A stretch of 64,000 nucleotides of DNA from Owenia fusiformis (lineage: Eukaryota; Annelida; Polychaeta; Sabellida; Oweniidae). A program made the position numbers and the translations under genes. A model generated the notes under the pieces. It did not search any database. It was not told the DNA's origin and was given only the letters and a program-made list of their open reading frames with translations. Numbering within the stretch: the stretch's first letter is position 1; every line of letters begins with the position of its first letter. Where the stretch lies: NCBI GenBank assembly GCA_903813345.2, contig CAIIXF020000009.1, forward strand, positions 14,398,347-14,462,346, in the 5' to 3' direction. Shown piece after piece: positions 36,233 to 49,141 of the stretch.

Positions 36233-36367
36233 CAAATATTTCTCTCTATTTTCGGTGAATACCTGTAGCACTTTCACAAGGTGATATTCCACTTGCCCTT
36301 CGGGCTTCGTGGAATATCACTTGTGAAAGATTTACAGGTATTCACCTCAATAGAGTGAAATATTTGT
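36233..36367. repeat. Palindromic element A2
   Basis: 135 bp with arms from CAAATATTTCTCTCTATTTT to GATATTCCACTTGCCC, pairing around TTC. Direct counterpart of 35342-35474. Confidence 0.8.
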
Positions 36368-37097
36368 TCAATATTTTTAGTCATGTGTAGGACATGAACC
36401 AATCAGATAATGAGGAATATGACAGTGAAATAATAACAATACATATCATTATTGTGAAAATATGCTGTTACTTCATTTTGATGTTGCAAATAAGGCATTC
36501 TTGGCAGGAAAAATTCATGAAATGAATGCATGAAATGGTCTGAAGGATGTATTCTCTAAGCGCTGATTACAGAGAATATGGTAGCTGTTAAAATGATATA
36601 CGTGTCAGCTAAATCTGATACTTGGACTAGACAATAATATCTTTCTCATCTATCAGCGTTTTTCAATGTCCGCAGCAGACATTTTCTCATCTTTAATCAA
36701 TTTTAATCATCTTAAGTGGTATAGGTATGTAGTAAAATGTCAAAAGGTGGCAAAAATGAGAAACTCTTTGGGTACAACCGATATTAGAGCTTGGGATTCA
36801 AGAGGTTAAAAGCAGGGCTAAATACTATACTCAAATTGAAGGGATATACAGCCCTGTATATTAAAGGCACAATCAGCTCATGTAGTGGATGACAAAATTA
36901 TATGTGAGATTGAGCACTTAATATAATCAAATTGAATGATCAACTTTTCCAAAAGTTGGGCATGTTTTTTGCAATTTTGACAGTTCTTATATCTTTCTTT
37001 CTGCCTTTGACCTTAAAGCATGCTGCCGGCGAGTGGAGTCGCCCATGTTTTACTATCCGATGTGACTGCCGGCGACTCCGGTCGACACAGTTTAAAC

Positions 37098-37640
37098 TTT
37101 TAAAAACTTCACTTTTTTGCGCCATTCTTATTATAACATTAGATTGCCACAAATTCAGATTTGGATTCTAATCCGGCGTTGAGTCTTCCAAGGGACGTAG
37201 CCGTGGTTTCCGGAGGAGTATTCATAGTTTAGTATGCACAGTTGTGTTTATTAATTTTAAAAAATGAATGAAAAATATATGATCACGGTAACGGACAATG
37301 TATCTTCCTTTTGTGAAAATTTGTCTTGAATTGGTGTTCACTAAACACAGGTCTTCACTAGAGAGAGGTCTAAAAACTTCACTATTTCGCGCCATTCTCA
37401 TTATAACATTAGATTGCTGCAAATTCAGATTTGGATTCTAATCCGGCGTTGAGTCTTCCAAGGGACGTAGCGGTGGTTTCCAGAGGAGTATTCATAGTTT
37501 AGTATGCACAGTTGTGTTTATTTATTAAAAAGATAAATGAAAAATATATGATCACAGTAACAGACAGACAATGTATCTTCCTTTTGTGAAAATTTGTCTT
37601 GAATTGGTGTTCACTAAACAGAGGTGTCACTAGAGAGAGG
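37098..37640 (+). repeat. 270-bp tandem duplication
   Basis: Two adjacent copies of a 270-bp unit, each with CGCGCCATTCT-like start, GGCGTTGAGTCTTCCAAGGG and CCTTTTGTGAAAATTTGTCT. The copies differ by scattered substitutions and small indels. Non-coding. Confidence 0.85.
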
Positions 37641-37813
37641 TGTTCACTAAGACAGGTTCTATAAAGAGAGTACCATTTATAGATTTTTAAGATCCACCAC
37701 GTTTCAAGAGGAATATCAGCTGAATTAATGTTCATTCAGGAGGTTTCTTTGGAGATAATAAAAATATATGTTAGTCTTGATGAAATATCCAAACTTAAAT
37801 ATATTTTCACACT

Positions 37814-38227
37814 CACTGGTACTCACCTAGTTATGCTGACGATACATCAGCGTAACAAGATGGAAGAACTTCTGGACTTTATTTTCTGTAAGATATTTCT
37901 ATTTCTCAATTCTACACCACTTATGAGTCAAGTTGTGGATAATAATTTGGCTCAAAGTTAAGGAAGATAGTCTAGTTTGAGAATATGCAGGCGTTTCTAT
38001 GTTTGGTATATTAACGAAGATGCAATTTTACATATTTTGACCCTCGCTTTTGTTACGTTGACGATCTTCATGAATATTGTCACATTGGCAATATTCATGA
38101 CTTATTAACTTGCCTTATAAGTGGTGTAGAATCGAGAAATAAAAATATCTTACCGAAAACGAAGCCCGGAAGTTCTTCCATCTTGTTACGCTGACATATC
38201 GTCAGCGTAACTAGGTGAGTACCAGTG
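37814..38227. mobile_element. MITE with CACTGGTACTCACC ends
   Basis: Inverted ends CACTGGTACTCACCTAGTTA and its partner at 38208-38227, flanked by the 5-bp duplication ACACT (37809-37813 and 38228-38232). The uninterrupted target is seen in the related repeat at 20340-20520. Arms of about 100 bp, no ORF. Confidence 0.88.
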
Positions 38228-39011
38228 ACACTGGTCCATGATCGTTGAATGGCCCTCCTACACTAATTGTTGCACCTTTTTTTTTTTTTTTTGGCATCAC
38301 CCCATGTATAGTCTGTCACGTGACCTTATAAATGATGGGTGGGCGAACGGTTCGTGAGTCTTTCCACTTCAGGTTTATAATGCTACTTTTATCATGGTTT
38401 TAGACTTTGTATCTCTGTGAAACTTGTCCCGTGTACCATCAATGTCTAGAGACGATTTCATTCTCTAAATATTCCATTGATGCGATTCTTGGTTAAAGTT
38501 ATATTCGCACTTTTGTGTCTTGGAAAATGATGTGTGAAAGTGAATGAATCTTATTTCAAGAAGGATGTGTGGGCGATTTAAGCTATGAATAATGATAGGG
38601 GAGGATCTTTTGCCACTAAGGTTCATTTTACGAGTATAATATGTTTCAGAATAGATCAAAAAAGTAGATGTCACCAATTTCATGAGTTACATAAAGCTAT
38701 AGAAAACATTTTGGTCCTCCATTTTAATTTATAAAGGAAAAATAAGCGATCAAGACAGAGACTTGTATAATCTCCAAAATCATTAACTTATTATATGCTC
38801 TTTGAAGAATAATGATATTCAATTAATTTGTTTGTTTTCATGTAATTACTGGGTATAAATCATTGTATCCATCTGAAGTGTAATATTAAGATTAACTGAA
38901 AAACTTTTTTTCCAAAGTAAGATACCACAAAACTCCCTAAAGCTGAATACTCGTCAAATCCTAGAGTAAAGCATTATAAAATCCATTTTATGCCAGTGTG
39001 CTGTAACTACC

Positions 39012-39267
39012 TAGAGTCCATTTCACTGCTTCATTTCGTCAGTAGAACGGCAAAAATAAGAAACAATATCCATGTTTAACATGGCTGAAATTCTTCAAAT
39101 TACAAGACGGCACAGGTTTATAATACATTAAACTAAAAAATCTGAAATATACAAATGTCATTCATGTACATTATGAATATACTTTTCCATATGTTATTGC
39201 ACAATGGTCTCCCAATTTCTTATTTTTGCCGTTCTACTGACGAAATGAAGCAGTGAAATGGACTCTA
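39012..39267. mobile_element. MITE with TAGAGTCC ends, complete copy
   Basis: About 50-bp inverted ends starting TAGAGTCCATTTCACTGCTT. The 256-bp element is non-coding and has a partial relative at 31770-31893. Confidence 0.85.
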
Positions 39268-40792
39268 AGCCCATTAATTCAGCACAGGTTTTAATATACA
39301 TAAAATGGTAATTGTTATCAGGCATTGTATTCATTACAACTGAAAGTACATATATATCAGTAAAGCAGTTTTTGATGCATTTAGGCGAATGGTTTGATAC
39401 ACGGTTTATTCTAGGTTCAGCCTTGAGACTTATACCTAGCTGCAATTAATTAAGGCAGTAACTAACTAAGGCAGTGAATTTTCAAAATTGCCACCATTTT
39501 TGTATTTACTTTATCTTATTATTGTGTTATATAGTCTATAGTTATCCTTAATACCAAGTAAATAAGTAATTTGACCTACTTATGCAACTTGATAATAATT
39601 ATTTTATTAAAATGATTTTTATTATTGATATAAGAATAATTTTCCTCATTACTTGTACTAAAATCAAAAGGTGAAAGTTGCGGGAAGTTGTAGCGTGCGC
39701 AATAATGCAACTTTCTCTGATGTCAGCATATGTAACTGCTTTAAATTTTACGAGAGATAATATTTAAGAAGATAAACATTAGGGATTTCTTTTTGTTTTA
39801 AGGATGTCTTCACCAGAACAAATTAACTCACTGAACAGTCAGTCACTATAATTATACGGAGAAATAAACTACAGGAGGTTCTAATGTGGGTAATATCTTT
39901 GTGATGAATATATTAAACTTGCTTGTACATTTTATTTTCTGTTGATATGGTACATTGGGCTGTATGATGGTATAAACAGCACTGGTTCATGCAGGCATCT
40001 TACCATAAGAAGATGAATACCATGCAAAAATAAGCACTGAGCCAAATACAAATGTACATCCCCAGTAGGTTACTTATAAATTAGATTGTAACATATCACA
40101 TTTGAACTTTAGTCTCATGACATTGAAGTCAAGTCCCTAGACATCTAACTACATGGGCCTATCTGTTCTGTTATAATCTGCCTGTCAGACTAGCATGTTC
40201 AAGTAAAGCACATGGACAGAACCAGAGGCATACATCTCATCTGAACAACTAAATGAGAAAGAATAGGAATTTTTAAGCAACAAAGGATAAATATAGAATT
40301 TATAATCATGGACTTGAATATTGTCAAGGTATTTATCATAGCTACATGTATGGATAATTTCCCTTTTTTTTAAAAGTTAATGAAAGCATACAAAAATTTT
40401 GTGACCGTTTTCTGTACAATACAATCTTGAAGTGATTAGTCTCTGGGAATACTTAAGGTGTCAGAAATTGTTGATATACTGCAATTACATTTTTCAATAA
40501 ATCAAAGTATTGTTTAAAAACACCAAAGCAAATGGTACAAAACATCAAATAAGAAAAATAGAATATTAAAGCAAAAATTTGAAAACATTGCACAAGAAAA
40601 ATCGAATATCAAGGCAAACATTGAAAACTTGCAATAAGAAAAATAATATGTCAAACCCAATATTCAATATTCTAAGTTGCAAAGGTAGGTAAGTTGCATT
40701 TTTGAATTGCCCACGGCGATGGTGCATTGCATAATAGTAATGAGATTTCCCCCCAGGTATCAAGACAAAGAAAAAAAAGCCACGTAGTGCAA
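39268..40792. other. Intergenic, nothing recognised
   Basis: AT-rich sequence without recognisable gene, RNA or element ends. Confidence 0.4.
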
Positions 40793-40934
40793 ATAACATG
40801 GTCGCATGTTTTCAACAACAAAAAAAATCGTCTGAGCGCAATGCGCACCGCCTGGGGTGCACCGACACTCTTTTGAATTCTTTTGAAAGACATCACGGAT
40901 TTGTTTTGTTGTTGAAAACATGCGACCATGTTAT
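40793..40934. mobile_element. Small inverted-repeat element
   Basis: ATAACATGGTCGCATGTTTT with CAACAACAAAA on the left and its complement on the right; 142 bp, followed directly by a copy of the 32081-32517 family (40935-41105). Confidence 0.75.
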
Positions 40935-41105
40935 CTCCAAGACCTTCAAAGAAAATTGAATTTTCAAAGTTGATAAACACTTTTTAAAACCATATATCTA
41001 GATATGATTTTACATGTAGATATCAAACATGATATCACTTTGATTGAATTTTGAATTTTAAATGAAGTAAATCAAGATTATTTCTACTTGCTTCTAGTCT
41101 ATTAC
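40935..41105 (+). repeat. Dispersed element, copy 2
   Basis: About 170 bp matching the right half of 32081-32517 (GTTGATAAACACTTTTTAAA onward to TTATTTCTACTTGCTTCTAG). Confidence 0.7.
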
Positions 41106-41760
41106 AAGATGGCCATTTTGCTCTTCATATTGCAATATTTGTTATCCCTGTGTGTCTTGTTTCCATTCTACTTGATGCATTATTCTGCCAATCAATCCTT
41201 TTTATATGCATGCTTGAGAATTTAAATTATCTGATTAGCTTAATGCATGTATGTATTAATAAAACAACACTGCAGCACATGTAAATTTTATCAGATTTTG
41301 CTTCCAATTCATCATCTTTCTTGGCTCAATCTTTTAAACAATTTTGTTAGTTAACTTTTAAACCATTTAATTCAAAATTTTCGTATGTATGAAATGATTT
41401 TTCTGCTTCAAGCTTTTTAAATGCTGAGAGTTAAATATGGAAGCAAACATTATCTTGATATTTTAGATTATTTCTGTTTTTGACATCTAGACTTCTCATA
41501 TTTTACTTTTTCAATGTTCGACATCTCAACTTTGATGTTAAATGCCATTAAGAGCATTGTTTGAGACCCTGTATATAACTAACATTAAATGTGTTAGAAT
41601 TTTCTTGGGTCTGTATATTGTGTTTACATAAATTGTATACAACATCAATTAATGCCAAGAGCCGGTAGTTTTAAGAAAAAACAAACAGGAAGTCCAAAGT
41701 AAAATGCAAACTTAGATCCTGTATTTTATCAAGTGTTTACAAGATTGTTTGTATTTTCAG

Positions 41761-42072
41761 ACTTGCTGGCCAGGGCTTCAACAGCTGCATGGCATTCACT
41801 CTACCTACCCACAGTATTCTACACCTATGCAGACTCATGTCGAAACTCTATCTGCCAGATATATTCAGCATTAATATAGCTGAATTATTTTGTTATAACA
41901 TCTTAAATCATAGTGATAGAGGCACAATAAAACACTGGATATTATTTGTGATAGATTGGACAGAGGTGTTTTATAGTGATTGTAGTTATCTTAAGTCAAC
42001 AGCCTATAGAACTAAACTGTGTCAGTCTGTTATCAGCCAGTCTGTAGGTAACTGGCTTAACAATAGTGCAAC
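41761..42072 (+). other. Probable 5' UTR of the SLC16-like gene
   Basis: A good acceptor (TTGTATTTTCAG at 41749-41760) precedes the start codon by 312 nt in the same open exon. An overlapping upstream frame begins at 41789 and has no domain, so I read this as leader. Inference from splice-site pattern. Confidence 0.4.
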
Positions 42073-44930
42073 ATGCCTAAGAACAATGATCATGAAGCTG
42101 ATGAGCCTCTAACTAAAAAGCAGCGTCACTCAAGCAGTAGCAACCAGTCAGATAGCAGCTCTTCATCTGCATTTTCAATACCCACACCTCCAGATGGTGG
42201 ATGGGGATGGATAGTTGTGTTTGGCTCATTCATATGCCATCTCATTGCCGATGGAATAGGCTTCTCATTTGGAGTCATCTATGCAAACTTATTAGAGCAG
42301 TTTGGAGAATCTAAAGCTAAGACGTCATGGGTTGCCTCTCTCTTCCTCTCTGTTCCCTTGATTGCTGCACCCATTGGAAGTGCACTCACTAACAAATATG
42401 GCTGTCGGACAGTCACCATGTGTGGTGGATTTGTTGCAATGTTTGGATTTTTCCTCAGTTATTTTGTGACTTCCATTGAGATGCTATGTGTAACAATAGG
42501 ACTTATATCTGGACTGGGTCTCTCTGTGGTATATGTTGCTGCAATAATTGTTGTTGCCTACTATTTTGAGACAAAGCGAGCATTTGCCACAGGCTTAGCT
42601 GTTAGTGGATCTGGTATAGGAACATTTGTATTTGCCCCACTGACTGAATTCCTCATGGGGAAGTATGGATGGAGAGGAACTATCTTAATACTGGGGGGTA
42701 TCATGCTGAACATTGTAGTTGCTGGGGCTCTTTTCAGACCTCTTGAAACCAAAAGAGATAAAAAGCGTAAAAGATATCTCAGATCATTAGCAAAATTTTC
42801 GAGACAGAACTCCACCATAAGTATGGACGATATAAACCAAATACATATACCTTTGAATGGTAGTGCCAGTATAAATGATAATTGTATAGATCTGGATATG
42901 CAAAAGCATAGCATGTTGAATGATCCTGTGACACAGTCCCTTATGACTCTACCAACATACTACCACAATGATCACATCAATAGAGATGTGGAGGTAATAC
43001 ATGAAGACAATGATGAACACTTCAGTGGGAGTCTACCTCATATAGCAGACGACTCTTGCAATGTCCTGGAAATATCACAGTCACACTCTGTCAGTCTCTG
43101 TGATGAACAGTTCCCTATTTGTAATGTTCCACGTAAAAACTCACCAGATAAGTTAATCAATAGTACTCCTGCAATGAGCAATGGACCCTGGAAACAAAAT
43201 ACTATAAGAAAAACCCCTGATACATTGACAATACAACCAATGTATCGCAAAGATATATTTTATCGAGGCAGTTTAGTGAGAATTCCTCGCTTTAAAACAT
43301 CATCAAGTTGTCCAAATATCCACGTAAAAACCAAAACTGAGGCTACAGATACCAACATTTTGAGTATAATCTCTGTATCTTCTGAAGTGAAACAGATTCT
43401 CAAGGAAATGATGGACATAACTATTTTAAAGAATTTGTCATTCATCATGTTCTGTGTGTCTAACATTATCCTCTACATGTGGTATGATGTTGTATATGTC
43501 TATGTGACTGACAGAGCTATCAACCAGGGTCACTCTGAGGCCCTCTCTTCACTTCTCATCTCCATCATTGGTATTGTTAATACCATCGGTCAAGTGATCT
43601 TTGGAGTTATTGGAGATCATCCCAAAGTTAACTCTCTGTTCCTCTACATGACAGCTATCATAATATGTGGTGTATCTGTTATAGTAATACCACTGTGTTA
43701 CAACTATCCATTACTTGCCACAGCCACTGGAGGCTTTGGATTCTTTATTGCATCAAACTATTCATTGACAACCATTATCCTGGTGGATCTAGTTGGCATG
43801 GGGAGACTAACTAATGCTATGGGTTTAGTCATGATGGCACAGGGGATCAGTAACCTCATTGGACCTCCTTTAGCAGGTAAGCCATATACATTATACACAC
43901 TGGGTTATCACAAGTGGAATGAAATTATGCAGTATACTCTATATTTGTGGCAAAGTGTGTGCTTAGTGCATGATGAACTTGCATGGGTCAACTACATCTT
44001 GATTCACAAGGTTTCAGTTGCTTCTTGATAATGTAAGAATGAATCCACATAAGTAAACCAAACAAAATGCGATCAGTATTCTCAAAGTAAAGAGATCATG
44101 TCACTTACAAACCTTGTTATCATTATGTAAAATAAACATTAGTTTGAAGGATCTTTCAATAGAAACTCCATTAATGGGAAATTAACCCAAAATAGTATTA
44201 TTTATCAGAATAGTATGTCCATTATTAAAAACATGACCAGCTTGGAACCAAAGATGAATTCTAATATTAACTTTTTCTGTTTCACTTCCTCTATATTTTC
44301 CATGTTTTGTTTTGCCGTAGTCTGGAGTCTAATGTCTTTAGACCCTCTTGCTCTAGAGTCTAATAGCTTTTCTTGAATCTAAAGTGTTTTTTCCGGAGTC
44401 TAATTTTACATTATTGTCACATTATTTGTGGTAAAACTCTTAGGAAAATACATAAAACTGGATAGAAACAAGGAATAGGAGGTCAGAAGTAGTATAGGAG
44501 GAGTAGTTGCGATACCGTGAAAAATCCAAAATCCGGGGTCTAAAAATTTCCTGAGAATAGATATATGCAGAAATAGTTTTTTTGTAAGTTATTTTGTTTT
44601 GCCATATATTTATGACAATGTTTTGTACTTGCAGGTAAAATCTCTGATGATACCGGTTCATATGATGCGGCTTTCTATGCATCAGGGGCATTCATAGTAC
44701 TATCTGGTGCTTTGCTGCTTCTTATTCCCTGTTTAAGCACCTTGTGTAAAGGCACAGACACTGTAGTTGACACTGCTGAACATCAGGCTCACTCTAATGG
44801 AACTGCAAAGCACCAACCTTCCTCAAATGGAACTAACGGATACCAATCTTCCTCAAATGGAACTAATGGGTATATACGAACAGACTTGAATAATAAAAAA
44901 GAGACATCTGTTACAATAACTGTGGTGTAG
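42073..44930 (+). CDS. SLC16 family monocarboxylate-transporter-like protein
   Basis: Twelve-helix major-facilitator carrier of the plasma membrane; monocarboxylates or related solutes are the likely cargo, but the substrate cannot be read from sequence. Exons 42073-43876 and 44635-44930 (GCAG|GTAAGC, TTGCAG|GT), 699 residues. A Ser-rich N-terminus (19-35) leads to the family signature PPDGGWGWIVVF (39-50). Six helices follow up to FRPLE (221-225), then a long loop (about 226-450, usual place for it but large) containing MYRKDIFYRGSLVRIP (390-405), a motif I know from invertebrate SLC16 proteins. The second half ends with LVDLVGMGRLTNAMGL and NLIGPPLAG before the intron. The last exon adds helix 12 and a tail with repeated SSNGTNGY-type segments. 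MCT9/12/14-type is the nearest guess. Confidence 0.88.
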
Positions 44931-45049
44931 TACATCTGTAATGTAATTTATACATCTGGGCTCAATGATATTATTACATACCCTGGAAAGATATATGGTT
45001 CATATTTTAGCCTGAACTTGTGTATTATAACGATATTGTTACCCTGGCA

Positions 45050-45360
45050 ATAGACTAATACGCGATAGACGAAAACATGGTCATTAACATAAACATCTCC
45101 CGCAATGCATCACTTCAACTGGGACAAATTTTCATTTTCAATGTTAATTCTCCCAACCTTTAAACCATGTTTTTGCGTATTGTCAGGACGATAAAGGTCA
45201 TACTAATATCAAATATATATAAACATGAAATCAAGCCCACGTTATATACGTGAGAACTTGCTTCTTGTTTCATATATAGTCATCGAGTCTCAGGTTCGGG
45301 GAACTAAGTCGGTGATGCCACGGTAGAACATTTCATGATTCTCGTCAGTTTCGAAAAATA
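45050..45360 (-). repeat. Inverted copy of the 35575-35880 repeat
   Basis: Minus-strand reading repeats GGTTTAAAGGTTGGGAGAAT, GTCCCAGTTGAAGTGATGCA and related words of 35575-35880. A plus-strand AATAAA at 45439-45444, just beyond, is the nearest candidate poly(A) signal for the SLC16 gene, 509 nt past its stop. Confidence 0.65.
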
Positions 45361-45625
45361 TTTGTGAAAATGCTTTGCAGATTGTCATACACCCTATATT
45401 TTTATAGATCTTGCAAATATACGTGAAGAGGAATGTCAAATAAAGCTGAAATGATGTGTTCAAAATCAGACCCTGTATATTTCAATGGGGAAAAAACCTG
45501 GATGTAAAAAATCTGTTCCCAGAATTTGAGCTATTCAACATGGGAGGTGATAATATTGTTGTCATTCTGAACTATCGCATTGAAATTGAAATGAAAAAAG
45601 TAATTTAGATCGTGAAATGAATATA

Positions 45626-46605
45626 CAGTGCGTATCAAAAAAAACGCAACAGATTGTTATCTTGAAAAGCACAAAACCAGTGATAACAGCATTGATTTCA
45701 TTCAATGCACCATAAAGCCATGTGTCTCCTCTTTACAATGATATATCATTCATTGATATTTGGTCATGGTTGGGCGAGTAATCAATCCATTTGCAAAGTG
45801 GACCAAAATTAGCTTCGGGCCAAGTTATAAACATTGCAAAAGTCAGTGTACGGAGCTTGATGCAATATTGGACGAAAACATAAAACCAATGCTGAATGCA
45901 TCCTTTTAATTCCATGTACCAAAAGCCAAATTACTCCTCTTTGTAATGGAATATCACTCATTCACAGGGAGTCATCTCTGGCCGAATAATCATTAATTTT
46001 GCAAAGTGGAGCAAATTTCAGCTCGGACCCAAGTTTAAAACATTGCAAAAGTCAGTACAAGGGGCATAGGGGCTATTGGAAGAAGGTGTGACAGGTATGG
46101 CATAGACAGTAAAGTGTGCATACTCATACTCTTGCAAGAAAACATTCTATACCCCTCCAAATTGCCACCACTTCCTTGCACATAAAGATGCGCTCATCTG
46201 TCCATGTCATGCATGATTCAGCCCTGAATCATGTGTGGGTTAAAGCAAAGAAAAGCAGCCCATGGGAAAATCTTTCTCGAGATTTTGCAATATCTGGTGG
46301 AGGAATTGTGAGCACAGATGCTCCTGAGATAGCTCCAAAAGAAAAAGTCACAACAATTCAAGTCAGGGTAACTTCCAATGGCACTTAGTCCTTGTACTGA
46401 TTTTTGCAATATCTAAAACTTGGTGCAGAGCCGATTTTGACCCACTGTGCAAATGGAAGGCAACCGTTACCACATGTGAATGAATGACATATCATTGCAA
46501 AGAGGAGAGACATGGCTTTATGGTACATTAAATGAAATTGATGTAGTCATCACTAGTTTTGTGATTTTACGAGATAACTACTTGTTGCGTTTTTTATATG
46601 CCCTG
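45626..46605. mobile_element. TA-flanked element with CAGTGCGTATC / ATATGCCCTG ends
   Basis: Bounded by TA at 45624-45625 and 46606-46607. Inverted ends extend about 200 bp inward (CACAAAACCAGTGATAACAG on the left against the inverted CACAAAACTAGTGATGACTA on the right). A block of about 190 bp with ACTCCTCTTTGTAATGGAAT and TTTGCAAAGTGGAGC is internally repeated. A 90-codon plus-strand frame (46116-46388) has no recognised transposase motif. Tc1/mariner-like by its TA target. Confidence 0.78.
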
Positions 46606-46858
46606 TATAGGTGTAGCAGTCACAATCACAATCAGGAAGATGTCTTTGGTTTTTCAGTACTTCCTCCTGACTGCCTCTGGCTTGACCATATAGTTTTAAT
46701 ATGTTTTATTGTAAATATACCAGATGTTCATGCAGCTCCTTAAGCCTCCAGATATAATTTGCTAAAGTGACACTGCATTTTTATATGCTTTCTTGACAAT
46801 TTCAAATCATAAATGCATGTGAAATCGGTGGAGTTTTTAGTGAAAAATATACCATATA

Positions 46859-47969
46859 CTGTAAATTGCTTTAATTATCCCAACGAACGAAGTTCAGTAG
46901 GGATATAGTGAAGCCCTCCGGCCGGCCGTCCGTCCGTCCGTCCGGAAGATAATTCAAATACATGTACTAGTGGACAGATTTTCTTCATATTTGGTGGAAA
47001 GATGTATATTGGTGAATAGTTTTAGGCAAAAAAATTTTCAAAATAGCCGCTGCTTAAAAAAAGGCGGAAATCTTTTGCAAACATTTTATATTTTTCATTT
47101 TAAACCAAAGTAATAAATATTATTATTTGAAATTTTGGAAGTGTATTCACAACATCTATCTATTTCACATCTATTCCGTGTTTTTCACCCTGACCCCCAG
47201 GGGCCATGAATGGGGGTTTGGGAAAACAGAAATATTGTATTGTATTTCTGATTCGGGCCTTGTAAAATTCAAGATGGCGGCCAAATGTTGGATTTCACAA
47301 TAATTTTCTGATCTCTCATAAATATGGTTATCTTATACTCGAATTGAAGGAATTTAAGAGTAGATCACAATTATGGTATTTTTTCTGATTTGTGTCTCAG
47401 AAAATTCAAAATTGCTGCCTAGACCAGGAATTCTTTAAAGTATGGTTACATGATACCACAATGATCTTAAGTATTTATTGAAGGGAAGAGTAGATGGCAA
47501 ATATTATATTGTGACTGTACAGATTCATTATTTATATAGTCAAGTGGTTGTTGGGATTTGCTACTCCATGGAATTGCCGATTTCTAGTTTGTTGCAATTT
47601 AATATGGCGAATTTGGCAAATTTTGTCATTTTAGCTCCTGTTTAATTAGATGGATTGACCCATCAGTAAAAAGCTACCTCCATCTTGTTTGCCATACTGT
47701 TCATCATGAATCATATCATATTACTTACTTCACAGCTCGCCACCGACAACACAATTTTATCTCTCCTGGTACAGATTGTTTTGTCTGAACCACACATTTT
47801 CTGCATATATCAGTTTTTTATTCCATGTTTTATTGTGCAATGTAACACATGGAAAAGTCACCAGACGAAAATGAGATTCCCAGGCATTTTTTACAAAAAT
47901 TGGCGGAGATTTAATTTGGCAGTTTTTATCAGTCGACCAAATTAAAATGGCCATTAAAGCAATTTACAG
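46859..47969. mobile_element. TA-flanked element with CTGTAAATTGC ends and CCGTCCG tract
   Basis: CTGTAAATTGCTTTAAT at the left, ATTAAAGCAATTTACAG at the right, TA on both sides (46857-46858, 47970-47971). It contains the TTATCCCAACGAACGAAGTTC segment and CCGTCCGTCCGTCCG tract near 46925-46945. No transposase frame. Related to 12446-12911 by its ends. Confidence 0.78.
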
Positions 47970-49141
47970 TAGATCACATTGGAGAGATGGTAAAATGTAA
48001 ACATATACTGTGGCATAATCATTTCATTCATCAACCATTTTAGCTGAGTCTGTGGGACGATGTAAATAGCCACTTCATTATTATGACATATTATATTATT
48101 TCACTAATTATTTTAAAATATTATAATCTTAATTATGCACAACAAATTATTAAATGTACAATTATTGATAAATGTAAAACTTATTTCATTATGGAATAGA
48201 TCTATTTCTATTTAGGTATTTATTTATGTTTTGCAAAGTATTATTTTTCTCTGAAACTGAGTGTATGCCTGTGCATACTTTGTGTACATATACAGATATA
48301 GCCACACCACTGATAAATTCAGCAAAAAATTATTAAGTTTAGTTAAAAATTCTCTGTTAATGATCTGTTTAAAAATATATTCTTCAATGAATTTTATATG
48401 TTGCCCTGTTTAGGTTAATTTCTCATTGATAAAGAAATGATTAGGGATTAGTCAGGAATTTTGATTTGGAAATGTGGCAACCCTGGATTAGAATATTAGG
48501 ATTATCCTGATGCTAGCTGTGACATGCACTATAGGATGACATAAAAGTTTTTCCTATTCAATGTAGTGTTATTTATACATTTCCAGTTGATATTTTGCTC
48601 AGATTTTATGGCATATTTTTGCCATGTTCATTCTGCCAGGATATTAGGCATTATTATGCACCTCATTAAAATACTCAAATCTGATTGGTTCTTAGTTGCT
48701 TGTAATTTGGCAATACTCTGCTCTTTTCTGAAAACTGCCAGATATTTTTTTAATATCTGACCCTTTCGAGAAAAAGGGTCGGATATTTTTTTCAATGTTT
48801 TTGCAACATTCCCACTTCAGAGTTTTATTTCTTAATAACTGGAGTACTACTTAAAGCTTACATCTGAAACTGGCGGAAAATAGAAGAAAAGAATGCACTT
48901 AATCAATCACAATTACCCTTATCATTCAAAAGTTACATATAATTCTGCAAGAACGTCTCGAATAAATAAAAATTAAATTCCCGGGGCAAATATTTTCCTC
49001 CAGTGTAGCGAATAAACTGGCCGGAAGTCGTCTGAGTTTTGAAAAAATAAATAAATAAATGTCAAAATAATGTCAACTAAACGACAGTTTAAGCCTGTAC
49101 TCCAGTAAGTACTCCACTTAACTTTGATTGGGAGGTGCATA
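47970..49141. other. Intergenic AT-rich stretch
   Basis: TTATGCACCTC near 48655 and GAGGTGCATAA near 49133 could be the ends of another short element. Otherwise nothing recognised. Confidence 0.35.

Noticed and set aside
40566-40980. Minus-strand frames of 77 and 102 codons
   Set aside because: They run through the 40793-40934 inverted-repeat element and low-complexity sequence; no domain.
41789-42112. 107-codon ORF before the SLC16 start
   Set aside because: Overlaps the true start in another frame and has no domain; read as 5' leader.
42561-42914. Minus-strand frames under the SLC16 exon (also 43038-43250 and 43260-43466)
   Set aside because: Shadows of the coding strand.
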